Assembly: GCA_004557125.1 (NCBI GenBank)
Contig: SFET01000040.1
Span: forward strand, 1-31,137
Direction of reading: 5' to 3'
Source: Clostridiales bacterium
Lineage (GTDB): Bacteria; Bacillota; Clostridia; Christensenellales; Aristaeellaceae
DNA: 31,137 bases
Of the stretch, positions 15,839 through 26,442 are shown piece by piece. Under the pieces are notes generated by a model, which saw nothing but the letters and a program-made list of their open reading frames with translations, was not told where the DNA came from and did no database searches. A program made the position numbers and the translations under genes. Each line of letters opens with the position of its first letter. Within the stretch, counting starts at the first letter, position 1.

Positions 15839-16786
15839 ATGCAGGTTACGCAGCGCTTTGCGCAGATGCTGAAGCAGAATGTGGGCAAGGTGATCGTGGG
15901 CAAGGAGAGCGCGGTGGAGCTGATGATGATCGCCGTGCTGTGCCGCGGCCACGTGCTGATCGAGGACGTGCCCGGCGTGGGCAAGACCACGCTGGCAAGC
16001 GCCCTGGCGAGATCACTGGACTGCTCCTTCAAGCGCATCCAGTTTACGCCCGACATCACGCCCTCGGACATCACCGGCTACTCCATCGTGAACTTCAAGA
16101 CCGGCGAACTGGAGTACCGGCCCGGCATGATTATGAGCCAGATCGTGCTGGCCGACGAGATCAACCGCACCTCGCCCAAGACCCAGTCGTCGCTGCTGGA
16201 GGTGATGGAGGAGGGCCAGGTGTCCGTTGACGGAACCACCTACGCCATGCCGGAGCCGTTCATTGTGCTGGCGACCCAGAACCCGGTGGACTTCGTGGGC
16301 ACCTATCCGCTGCCCGAGGCCCAGCTGGACCGCTTCTTCATGCGCGTGTCCATCGGCTATCCCACCGCGGAGGAGGAGACGGACATTCTGGAGCGCTTTG
16401 CTTCGGGCAGGAAGCCCATGGAGGAGCTGCGGCCCATCTGCACAAGCTCCGACATCCTGCGGCTGCAGCAGGAGGTGGAGGGCGTGCACGCCTCCCGGGA
16501 GGTGCGTGCGTACATCTCCGCCATCGCGGCGGCATCCCGCAGGACCGCGGCACTGCAGCTGGGCGTGTCCACCCGCGCGGCGATCTCGCTCCTGCGCGCA
16601 TCCCAGGCGCGGGCGCTGCTGGAGGGCCGGGACTACGTGGCCCCCGAGGACGTGCAGCGCATGGCGGAGCCGGTGCTGGCCCACCGCCTGGTGCTCTCCG
16701 CCGAGGCGCGCATGCGCAACATGACCGCCGAGCGCGTGCTGGCCGGCGTGCTGCAGAGCGTGCAGGTGCCGGTGAAGGTCAAGTGA
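15839..16786 (+). CDS. MoxR family AAA+ ATPase
   Basis: A 315-residue cytosolic AAA+ ATPase of the MoxR group, chaperone-like enzymes that usually act with a DUF58 partner. Walker A is GVGKT (46-50), Walker B is VLADEINR with D106 and E107, and the sensor/arginine-finger region follows in PLPEAQLDRFFM. The C-terminal lid domain (about 215-310) is typical. The start has AAGGAG 8 nt upstream. The stop overlaps the GTG start of the next gene (GTGA). It is the first gene of a MoxR-DUF58-transglutaminase operon. Confidence 0.95.
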   Translation: MQVTQRFAQMLKQNVGKVIVGKESAVELMMIAVLCRGHVLIEDVPGVGKTTLASALARSLDCSFKRIQFTPDITPSDITGYSIVNFKTGELEYRPGMIMSQIVLADEINRTSPKTQSSLLEVMEEGQVSVDGTTYAMPEPFIVLATQNPVDFVGTYPLPEAQLDRFFMRVSIGYPTAEEETDILERFASGRKPMEELRPICTSSDILRLQQEVEGVHASREVRAYISAIAAASRRTAALQLGVSTRAAISLLRASQARALLEGRDYVAPEDVQRMAEPVLAHRLVLSAEARMRNMTAERVLAGVLQSVQVPVKVK

Positions 16787-18003
16787 GCGCGCGGCTGATC
16801 GGCGCGCTGGCGGCGATGGTCGCCCTGCTGGGCGCGGGCCTTGCCACCGGCACGCGCATCTATTACGATCTGTTCCTGATCCTGCTGCTGCTGGCGCTCT
16901 ACGCGCTTGCGTCGGTGCTGTGGACGCTGTTTACGGCGAAGGTCTCCATGAAGGGCGTGCGGCCCCGGGTGGAGCGCGGCGAAAGGCTGATGACCATCCT
17001 CACGCTGGAGCACTGCTCGCTTCTGCCGGCGGGAAATCTGCGGGTGGAGCTGAACGTGCCCGGCGCAAATGGCGGCCGCCAGGAGATCAGCGTCTCCATG
17101 CCGCCGTTCTCAAAGCGCAGCTTCCGCAACGTGGTGCGCTGTCCCCACCGGGGCAACTACGAGGTGGGCATCGCTTCGCTGTCGGCGACGGATCTGTTCG
17201 GCCTGTTCGAGCTGCGCAGGAAGTCCCGGCGCAGGCTGATGCAGGTGGAGGTCTATCCCCGCGCGCACGAGGTTCCCGCCATGGAGCTGAAGGCGTCGGA
17301 CATGGGGCCGGAGTTCCGCTCCCGGGCCGCTGAGGACAATGCCTCGCCCTCGGACATCCGCAAGTGGCAGGAGGGCGACGAGCTCAAGAAGGTGCACTGG
17401 AAGCTGACGCTGCGCAAGCGGGAAATGATGGTGCGCACCTTCGAGGAGAGCGCCCGCCCGGACACGCTGATCATCCCCGATCTGAGCGAGATCACCGCGC
17501 TGCAGGATCTGCGGCTCACGATGGAGGACTGCATCTGCGAGGCCTGTCTGAGCGCGGCGAAGGCCCAGCTGGAGGCGGGCTTTCCGGTGCGCATGCCGCT
17601 GATGAGCCGCCGGCCGCAGGAGCCTTCGGGCAAGACCGTTGCGGATCTGCCCGGCTTTACCGAGGCGCTGATGCGGGCGGAGTTCGACAGTCCCTACCCC
17701 TACGAGCAGGTGCTGATGCTGATGCTGCAGCGCATGCAGCGCACCGGCGGCGCGGTGCTGGCCACCGGCCGCATGACCAGCCGCACCGCGGACATCGCCA
17801 TGCGCATGCAGCGCAGCGGCATTCAGGTGAAGCTGATCTGGGTGACGGACGCGCCCAGGGACGAGGCGCTGGAGATGCTGGAGCGGCTGAAGATGTCCGG
17901 CGTACAGGTGGAGACGGCGGATCCCTGGGCACAGGAGGGTGTGGATGCGCCCCGAAGCGCGCCGTCGCCGGCACCTGCGGGAGATGCGCTGTTTGCAGTC
18001 TGA
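16783..18003 (+). CDS. DUF58 domain membrane-associated protein
   Basis: A 406-residue protein with two N-terminal membrane segments in the first 47 residues. A beta-rich domain follows, then the DUF58 core near residues 186-225 with DIRKWQEGDELKKVHWK, and a von Willebrand A-like C-terminal region. DUF58 proteins are the standard partners of MoxR ATPases, and the GTG start overlaps the moxR stop, so the two are translationally coupled. The C-terminal 15-20 residues are Ala/Pro-rich. The molecular role of the pair is unknown; envelope or secreted-protein maturation is inferred from its link to the membrane transglutaminase that follows. Confidence 0.92.
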   Translation: MSARLIGALAAMVALLGAGLATGTRIYYDLFLILLLLALYALASVLWTLFTAKVSMKGVRPRVERGERLMTILTLEHCSLLPAGNLRVELNVPGANGGRQEISVSMPPFSKRSFRNVVRCPHRGNYEVGIASLSATDLFGLFELRRKSRRRLMQVEVYPRAHEVPAMELKASDMGPEFRSRAAEDNASPSDIRKWQEGDELKKVHWKLTLRKREMMVRTFEESARPDTLIIPDLSEITALQDLRLTMEDCICEACLSAAKAQLEAGFPVRMPLMSRRPQEPSGKTVADLPGFTEALMRAEFDSPYPYEQVLMLMLQRMQRTGGAVLATGRMTSRTADIAMRMQRSGIQVKLIWVTDAPRDEALEMLERLKMSGVQVETADPWAQEGVDAPRSAPSPAPAGDALFAV

Positions 18004-18039
18004 TTCGGGATACATTTTGAGAGGTTTTGGATTTCTTTC

Positions 18040-20472
18040 ATGGATAGATTGAACCGCGTCCTGCGCGCCGCATGCCTGGCGCTGACCGCCGCATTGATGG
18101 CGGGCTGCGCCGCCTTCGTGGCCGTGCGCGCGATGGGATTTGAAATCGGCTGGGCGGGGGCGTATGCCGTCGCGCTGGCTGCGGCGCTGCTGGTGCAGCT
18201 GATGCACCGGGGCATGGCCTGGGCGATCGCTGCTGCTGCGGCGATTGCGCTGGGGCTTGCGCTGCTGCTGGGCAGCTGTGCCGGGAACATCTCCGCAATG
18301 CTTGCGGACTTCCGCGCATCGGGCAGTCTGAGCGCGGAGCAGCTGGCGTTGCACGCGGCTGCGGGCCGGGGCATGGCGCTCATCGCGGCGCTTCTGCTGG
18401 GCGCGCTGTTTGCGGGCCTGCTGCGCATGCCCGCCGGGGCGCCCTATGCGCTGATGCTGCTGCTGGCGGCGGTGATCTGCGGCCTGGCGCTGAACGAGGA
18501 TCTGTCGCTGTGGCTGGCGGCGCCGGGGCTGATCGGCGGCGTGGTGGCCTTCGGGCTGCCGATGGAGCGCCGCAGGGACGGCGCGCGGCCGGTGCTGGTC
18601 GTTCCCGCACTGGTCATCGTGCTGCTGGCGCTGGCGCTGGTGCCTGCGGGGCGCGTCACCTGGACCCCGCTGGAGAGCCTCGCGGCACAGATCCGCTCCA
18701 TCGTGGACGACTATGTGCACTTCACCCAGCAGCGCCTGCCCTTCTCCATCAACGAGATGGGCTACGATCGCGCGGGCATGATCGAGGACGACGTGGTGGC
18801 CATGCTGGGCGGCCCGGCGGATCCCGTGGTGGATCCGGTGCTGCGTGTGGAGACCGACGGCGACATCCTGCTGCGCGGCACCATCAAGCGCAGCTACACC
18901 GGCTATTCCTGGGTGGATGATCAGGCCAAGGCCCGCTATCTGTACTACGATTTCACCCATCGCGGCGTGCGCAGCGAGGTGTTCGGCGCGGACATCGTTT
19001 CCGATAGCGACGCCTTCGTGGAGCGCAACGTCTCTGTGGAGGTGCTGGGCAGCGGAACGAGCACGCTGTTCGTGCCCGCGCACATGGAGAGCTTCAGCAT
19101 GGGCCTGACCGATGCGGTGTACTACAACTCCACCGGCGAGGTCTTTCTGACCCGCGATGTGGAGGCCGGCGACAGTTACAGCCTGACGGCCCGGGTGCCC
19201 GCCAGCGACGCCGCGCTGATCGCCGCGGCCTCCCGCAGCTGGGACGCGGAGGATCCCGATTATGCCGCGATGCTGGAGGATTACACGGCGCTGCCCGGGA
19301 GCATCGATTCCGAGGTGTACGCGCTGGCGTCGTCGCTGACGCAGAATTCCGCCACAGATGCGGAAAAGGCGCTGGCCATCCAGAATTACCTGGCGAACAA
19401 CTACCGTTATACCCTGAACGGCGGCTATCCCGAGGGCAACCGGGACTTCGTGTCCTGGTTCCTGCTGGAGTCGAAGGAGGGCTATTGCAGCTACTTTGCC
19501 TCGGCGATGGCGGTGATGTGCCGCATGTCCGGCCTGCCCGCGCGCTACGTGGAGGGCTACTATGTGGCCGCCAGCGAGGGCGGCGAGACCATCATCACCG
19601 GCCGGAACGCCCACGCCTGGGTGGAGGTGTACCTGAAGGGCATCGGCTGGACGGCCTTTGATCCCACCGCCCGCGCCGTGGAGACCCAGCGCGGCGATTC
19701 GGGCGATGGTTCCCAGGGCGAATCCGCGAACGCGCAGGGCGCATCCGAGAGCACCGACGGCAGCGATACCCCCTATGAAAACGACAGTATCACGAACCTG
19801 GGCGGCGCACCCACGCCCACGCCGGATGTGGGCAGCTCATCCGACGGCGCACCCACGCCCACGCCGGATGCGGGCGACAGCTCCGACGGCGAACCCACGC
19901 CCACGCCGGACGCGGGCGACGGTCAGAGTGATGCGGACAATCCTCCGCCGGACGACGGTTCCGCCAATCCGCCGCCCATGGAGCCGGAGGGCGACGGCCT
20001 TGACAATGCGCCGGAGAAGGATCGGAATCTTACCTGGCTGTGGATCCTGCTTGCGGCGCTGGTGCTAGCGGCGCTGATCGCGCTGCTGGTGCTGTGGGTG
20101 CGCAGGCGGCTGATTGCAACCGATCCCCTGAGAATGTGCAGGGCCACGCGCAGCGGCGCGGCGGCTGCGCTGATCCTGTACCGGGCCATGCTGACGCTGC
20201 TTGCGCAGACCGGACTTGCGCCCATGAGCGGCGAGACCCCGGAGGCCTTCGCGCAGCGTGCCGTGCAGGCGATGCCCAACGACGACTACGAGCGCTTCGT
20301 CTCCGACGTGGTCCGGAGCCGCTACTCCGGCAAGCCGCTGACCCGGCAGACGCTGGAGTCGGGCAGAAGGGCGTATCTCGCCTTTCTGAACTCCATGCGC
20401 AGAAGCGAAAAGCTGCGCTACACCCTCCGCCGCGTGCTGCACGGCATCGGCGACGTGGAGCAGATTCCGTGA
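18040..20472 (+). CDS. Membrane protein with extracellular transglutaminase-like domain
   Basis: An 810-residue protein of the TgpA-like family. About seven hydrophobic helices lie in the first 205 residues. An extracytoplasmic region then leads to a transglutaminase-like core with Cys483 (GYCSYFA), His525 (NAHAWVEVY) and Asp541 (FDPTA). A Ser/Gly/Pro-rich linker with three PTPTPD repeats follows, then a membrane helix (about 664-686) and a cytoplasmic DUF4129-like tail. The triad is intact, so an active peptide-bond hydrolase or cross-linking enzyme is likely. The start at ATG 18040 has only a weak, distant GAGAGG site. It is the third gene of the operon, 36 nt after the DUF58 gene. Confidence 0.9.
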   Translation: MDRLNRVLRAACLALTAALMAGCAAFVAVRAMGFEIGWAGAYAVALAAALLVQLMHRGMAWAIAAAAAIALGLALLLGSCAGNISAMLADFRASGSLSAEQLALHAAAGRGMALIAALLLGALFAGLLRMPAGAPYALMLLLAAVICGLALNEDLSLWLAAPGLIGGVVAFGLPMERRRDGARPVLVVPALVIVLLALALVPAGRVTWTPLESLAAQIRSIVDDYVHFTQQRLPFSINEMGYDRAGMIEDDVVAMLGGPADPVVDPVLRVETDGDILLRGTIKRSYTGYSWVDDQAKARYLYYDFTHRGVRSEVFGADIVSDSDAFVERNVSVEVLGSGTSTLFVPAHMESFSMGLTDAVYYNSTGEVFLTRDVEAGDSYSLTARVPASDAALIAAASRSWDAEDPDYAAMLEDYTALPGSIDSEVYALASSLTQNSATDAEKALAIQNYLANNYRYTLNGGYPEGNRDFVSWFLLESKEGYCSYFASAMAVMCRMSGLPARYVEGYYVAASEGGETIITGRNAHAWVEVYLKGIGWTAFDPTARAVETQRGDSGDGSQGESANAQGASESTDGSDTPYENDSITNLGGAPTPTPDVGSSSDGAPTPTPDAGDSSDGEPTPTPDAGDGQSDADNPPPDDGSANPPPMEPEGDGLDNAPEKDRNLTWLWILLAALVLAALIALLVLWVRRRLIATDPLRMCRATRSGAAAALILYRAMLTLLAQTGLAPMSGETPEAFAQRAVQAMPNDDYERFVSDVVRSRYSGKPLTRQTLESGRRAYLAFLNSMRRSEKLRYTLRRVLHGIGDVEQIP
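19804..19929 (+). repeat. Three 42-bp tandem repeats encoding PTPTPD units
   Basis: In-frame 42-bp units begin at 19804, 19846 and 19888; the last is partly diverged. Each encodes a 14-residue Gly/Ser/Asp stretch with the core PTPTPD. They form the flexible linker between the transglutaminase core and the last membrane helix. Confidence 0.88.
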
Positions 20473-20500
20473 GCGCCGCATCCGGCGTTGAGGAGAGAAC

Positions 20501-21064
20501 ATGAAACAGAGAATTGAGCGGGCGCTGCACCGCCTGGGGAGGCCGGAGCGGGGTGTGGACATTGCCAACCGTCCCATGGGATGCATGGCGATGGGTCTGC
20601 TGTGCCTGCTGCTGTCACTGCCCTTCTGGTCGGTACCGGCGACGCTGCCGGGCGTGGATCCCCAGACCGCGCATCAGGTGGAGTTCCAGCTGCGCGAGGT
20701 TCGGGAATTCATCAACGGCCGTCGCAGCAAGTACCGCGAGCTTCGCCTGGACGGTGCGGATGGCGAGCGCTACTTCGTGAAGGAGCGCGTCTGCGGCGCG
20801 GAGCGCTATGCGGCGATTGCGGCGCGCGCGCTGGAGGGCGAAACCATCCGCCTGCGAACGGACGGCGGGAGTGGCGTGCTGGAGCTGCAGATCAGCGGCG
20901 AAGCACTGCTGCCCTATGCGGCAGGTCATGCGGCGGCGCAGCGGGAGGCGAAGGCCTATGCCTGGCTTGCGCTTGCCATGGATGCGATGGGCACACTGTT
21001 TCTGCTGCGCTGCGCGGCGCTAACGCGCAAGCGGCGGGCGTTTCGGAGCGCCAAGGGACACTGA
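20501..21064 (+). CDS. Unrecognised two-helix membrane protein of the moxR operon
   Basis: A 187-residue protein I do not recognise. It has a basic N-terminus, a hydrophobic helix near residues 27-48, an extracytoplasmic or cytoplasmic domain of about 105 residues with many charged residues, and a second helix near 155-172 followed by a basic tail. GAGGAG lies about 7 nt before the ATG. It follows the transglutaminase gene by 28 nt and precedes the secA promoter, so it is the last gene of the operon. A structural or accessory role with the MoxR-DUF58 system is a guess from position only. Confidence 0.75.
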   Translation: MKQRIERALHRLGRPERGVDIANRPMGCMAMGLLCLLLSLPFWSVPATLPGVDPQTAHQVEFQLREVREFINGRRSKYRELRLDGADGERYFVKERVCGAERYAAIAARALEGETIRLRTDGGSGVLELQISGEALLPYAAGHAAAQREAKAYAWLALAMDAMGTLFLLRCAALTRKRRAFRSAKGH

Positions 21065-21100
21065 CCGAAGCGCAACAATTTCACACAACATAAGATTCAT

Positions 21101-21130
21101 TTGTCAAATTGTGGAAAACTGTGCTATACT
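21101..21130 (+). promoter_or_regulatory. Promoter of secA
   Basis: TTGTCA (21101-21106), an 18-bp spacer and TATACT (21125-21130) with the extended element TGC. It lies 37 bp before the start codon. Confidence 0.75.
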
Positions 21131-21166
21131 ATATACTGCGTAAATAGAGACGCTTGGAGGTCTGAA

Positions 21167-23914
<2,748 letters not shown>

Positions 23915-24282
23915 AGGCATAAACGCGAGGATACACCTCCATAGCGGAATCCACGTGTAATTTGGTGGACGGGGGACACGTCCCCCGCCACTACCACCCC
24001 AAGGTTGGAAACCCTTTGGATTTCCAATTCGGCCTTTAGGCCGAACGTCGACGGTCGAATCAGAGATTCGACCGCGACGCCACGAAATTTCATCGCGTCG
24101 CAAGCGACACAATGAAATTTTGCAAGGAAGCGATTTTTCAAATTGAAGCTGTCGCTTCACTTATGAAAAATCAGCTGCGCGGTCGCCGTACATGCCGCCG
24201 ACCACGATTGATATGTGAAAGGCTTCGTTCTTCACTTTTTCCAGGTTTTGACAGTAGATTATTGAGTTTGGATGTGAACAAT
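23915..24282. other. Structured intergenic region between secA and prfB
   Basis: This 368-bp gap has no gene. It contains a composite series of inverted repeats (described separately) followed by about 110 bp of simple sequence leading to prfB. A TTGACA at 24248-24253 has no matching -10, so prfB may be read from the secA promoter. Confidence 0.7.
23971..24172. repeat. Composite inverted-repeat element upstream of prfB
   Basis: At least five consecutive hairpins are seen: 23971-23977 with 23980-23986; 24005-24011 with 24021-24027; 24028-24034 with 24039-24045; a 10-bp stem 24052-24061 with 24065-24074; and a nested hairpin 24085-24093 with 24112-24120 enclosing 24097-24101 with 24104-24108. 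A further set pairs 24127-24133 with 24152-24158, or alternatively 24132-24140 with 24164-24172. The density and symmetry suggest a mobile or high-copy intergenic module rather than a single terminator. Confidence 0.75.
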
Positions 24283-25380
24283 ATGATTGAAATGGAAGTC
24301 TTCAAGCAGGATCTGACCGCCGTGCGCAATATGATTGCCGAGGCGGGCGAGTCGCTGCACGTGGATCATCTGCGGGAGCAGCTGGTGGAGTACCAGGAGG
24401 ACATGGGTTCCAACGGCTTCTGGGACGACACCGAGCGCGCCACGCGCATCTCGGCCAAGGCGAACTCCACGGAGAACCGCATCAAGCACTACGAGAGCCT
24501 GATCAACCGCGCAGACGAGATCGAGATCATGATGGAGCTGGCCGAGGAGGAGGACGACGAATCCATGGCTGAGGACATCAAGAAGGAATTCGCCTCGCTG
24601 AAGGAGGATCTGGAGAGCCTGCGCCTTCAGACGCTGCTCACCGGCGAGTACGACGACTGCAACTGCATCTTAACGCTTCACGCGGGCGCGGGCGGCACCG
24701 AGGCCCAGGACTGGACGCAGATGCTCTACCGCATGTACACCCGCTTCTGTGAGCGCATGGGCTTTGCGGTCAAGGAGCTGGACTATCTGGACGGCGACGA
24801 GGCGGGCATCAAGTCCGTCTCCTTTGAGGTCACCGGCGACTATGCCTACGGGTATCTGAAGGCCGAGCGCGGCGTGCACCGCCTGGTGCGCATCTCGCCC
24901 TTCGACGCCAACGCCCGCCGTCACACCTCCTTTGCGTCGCTGGACGTTGCGCCCATCATCGTGGACAACAGCGAGATCGAGATCCGCAACGAGGATCTGC
25001 GCATCGATACCTACCGCGCGTCCGGCAAGGGCGGCCAGCACGTCAACCGAACCGACTCCGCCGTGCGCATCACCCACCTGCCCACCGGCATCGTGGTGCA
25101 GTGCCAGAACGAGCGCAGTCAGCTCCAGAACAAGGAGATGTGCTTCATCTGGCTGCGCGCCAAGCTGGCCGAGCTGAAGGAGCAGCAGCGCCAGGAGCAG
25201 ATGGGCGACATCAAGGGCGAACTGAAGAAGATCGAGTGGGGCAGCCAGATTCGCTCCTACGTCTTCCAGCCCTACACCATGGTCAAGGATCACCGCACCG
25301 GCTACGAGATGGGCGACATCAACGCCGTCATGGACGGCAAGCTGGAGGGCTTCGTCACCAGCTACCTGCAGAAGCTGTAA
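24283..25380 (+). CDS. prfB: Peptide chain release factor 2
   Basis: Release factor for UGA and UAA stop codons, 365 residues, the same length as the E. coli protein. The stop-codon-reading SPF tripeptide is at 205-207 and the GGQ motif at 250-252, the same positions as in E. coli. This agreement is the main reason for choosing ATG 24283; an ATG at 24292 is also possible, and the frame stays open 57 codons upstream into the repeat element. The site is weak (GGATGTGA about 9 nt upstream). There is no in-frame UGA or CTTTGA slippery site near codon 25, so the usual autoregulatory +1 frameshift is absent. A very strong hairpin follows. Confidence 0.95.
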   Translation: MIEMEVFKQDLTAVRNMIAEAGESLHVDHLREQLVEYQEDMGSNGFWDDTERATRISAKANSTENRIKHYESLINRADEIEIMMELAEEEDDESMAEDIKKEFASLKEDLESLRLQTLLTGEYDDCNCILTLHAGAGGTEAQDWTQMLYRMYTRFCERMGFAVKELDYLDGDEAGIKSVSFEVTGDYAYGYLKAERGVHRLVRISPFDANARRHTSFASLDVAPIIVDNSEIEIRNEDLRIDTYRASGKGGQHVNRTDSAVRITHLPTGIVVQCQNERSQLQNKEMCFIWLRAKLAELKEQQRQEQMGDIKGELKKIEWGSQIRSYVFQPYTMVKDHRTGYEMGDINAVMDGKLEGFVTSYLQKL

Positions 25381-25394
25381 GCGACGGGAGGACT

Positions 25395-25438
25395 GCGGGG
25401 GAGGGATTTCTTTTTGAAAAAAGAAATCCCTCCCCCGC
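25395..25438 (+). terminator. Long perfect hairpin after prfB
   Basis: A perfect 21-bp stem (25395-25415 with 25418-25438) with a GC-rich base and an A/T-rich top containing TTTTT and AAAAA. It can act as a terminator, but its perfection and its neighbours suggest it is part of a repeated element. There is no T-run beyond the stem. Confidence 0.65.
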
Positions 25439-25491
25439 GCCCCCTCCAAAGAAAACCTGAAAATAATGGGATTTGGTTGAAAGTACGACAA

Positions 25492-25645
25492 CCTCAGGCT
25501 CCCTTGTGTAAAGGGAGCTGTCAGCGAAGCTGACTGAGGGATTGTTGCGTCATCAATAAAGATACAATCCCTCCGACACGGCCACGCCGCGTCTCACCAG
25601 GCACCGCTGCGTGAATCCCGTAGGGCGGGGTGCCTTCACCCCGCC
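25492..25645. repeat. Composite intergenic repeat with three-way junction
   Basis: An outer stem (CCTCAG 25492-25497 with CTGAGG 25534-25539) encloses two hairpins: 25498-25505 with 25511-25518, and 25520-25525 with 25529-25534. Next is a 10-bp stem (25536-25545 with 25564-25573) and then a 9-bp GC-rich hairpin (25624-25632 with 25637-25645). I recall similar intergenic sequences as frequent in gut Clostridia genomes, but cannot check copy number here. Confidence 0.7.
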
Positions 25646-25683
25646 GCATTGCTTTGAAATCACCATACAGTTTGGGAGCAATT

Positions 25684-26442
25684 ATGAAGAAAAGAATGCT
25701 GTGCATCGTAAACCTGCTGTGGTGGATGTGCTTTGCGCTCTACTTCATCTCCGGCTCAGTGCTGGATATTGGCACGGATGCATCCCTCTACTACAGGGAG
25801 CAGTCCCGCGCGGGGGTTGTGGAAACCGCCGGGGTGTCGGAGGAGGAGCTGTGGCAGCTGGATGAGCGGCTTGCCATTTGCCTGATGGGGGAGGAGAACT
25901 GGAACGACGACTGGGGATGGTACGGTGCAGGAAAACCGCTGCGCGTGGTGGTGGACGGCGTGGAGCAGGACGCGTTCAACGCGCGGGAGATTCAGCACAT
26001 GGAGGACTGTCAGCATCTGTTTGACCTGCTGCGGACGCTGCGCCTGAGCCTCGCCGTCGCGGCGGCGCTGCTGGTTCTGTTGAGCCTGATTCTGGAGTGG
26101 CGGGAGAAGCCTGCACGCGCTGGCAGCATCGCCCCGATGTGGATCGCTTCGCTGATCCTCATTGTTCCGCTTGCCATCTTCGGCATCTGGGCGGCGATTG
26201 ATTTCAACTCCGCCTTCAACTTCTTCCACGGAATCCTGTTCACCAACGACCTGTGGCTGCTGAACCCGGAAACCGACCTGCTGATTCGCATCTGCCCGTC
26301 GAGCATGTTCGCCAATCTGGGCCTGCGCATCGCGCTGCGTGCAGCGGTGATTCTGCTGGGTTTGCCGCTGCTGTTGACCGCAATTGAATGGATATCTGAT
26401 CGAGTACGAAAGAGGAAAACGAATGAAACCGTTGAGCTATGA
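25684..26442 (+). CDS. DUF1461 (TIGR01906-type) integral membrane protein
   Basis: A 252-residue membrane protein. Hydrophobic helices are seen at the N-terminus (about 8-27), around residue 120-140, at 155-178 and near the C-terminus. The extracytoplasmic loop contains NAREIQHMEDCQHLF, and a later loop contains FHGILFTNDLWLLNPETDLLIRICP; both match the DUF1461 signature. Function of the family is unknown. ATG 25684 is chosen because GGGAG lies 5 nt upstream and a basic-hydrophobic N-terminus starts there. Its last 20 nt overlap the tsaD start, so the two are likely co-transcribed. Confidence 0.85.
   Translation: MKKRMLCIVNLLWWMCFALYFISGSVLDIGTDASLYYREQSRAGVVETAGVSEEELWQLDERLAICLMGEENWNDDWGWYGAGKPLRVVVDGVEQDAFNAREIQHMEDCQHLFDLLRTLRLSLAVAAALLVLLSLILEWREKPARAGSIAPMWIASLILIVPLAIFGIWAAIDFNSAFNFFHGILFTNDLWLLNPETDLLIRICPSSMFANLGLRIALRAAVILLGLPLLLTAIEWISDRVRKRKTNETVEL

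Larger units (their letters stand above)
25381..25683. other. Structured intergenic region between prfB and the DUF1461 gene
   Basis: This 303-bp gap holds no gene. It contains the 25395-25438 perfect hairpin, then a composite three-way-junction repeat and a GC-rich hairpin, all described separately. Confidence 0.7.

Noticed and set aside
17110..19614. An 834-codon open frame on the minus strand opposite the DUF58 and transglutaminase genes
   Set aside because: The translation is Arg/His/Gln-rich and without family features; it results from high third-position GC in the plus-strand genes.
24112..24282. N-terminal extension of prfB into the repeat element
   Set aside because: The extended part is translated inverted repeat with no RF2 similarity. 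The start at 24283 puts SPF and GGQ at the expected residues.
24340..24370. Programmed +1 frameshift site in prfB
   Set aside because: The expected region reads continuously in frame, with no CTTTGA or in-frame stop.
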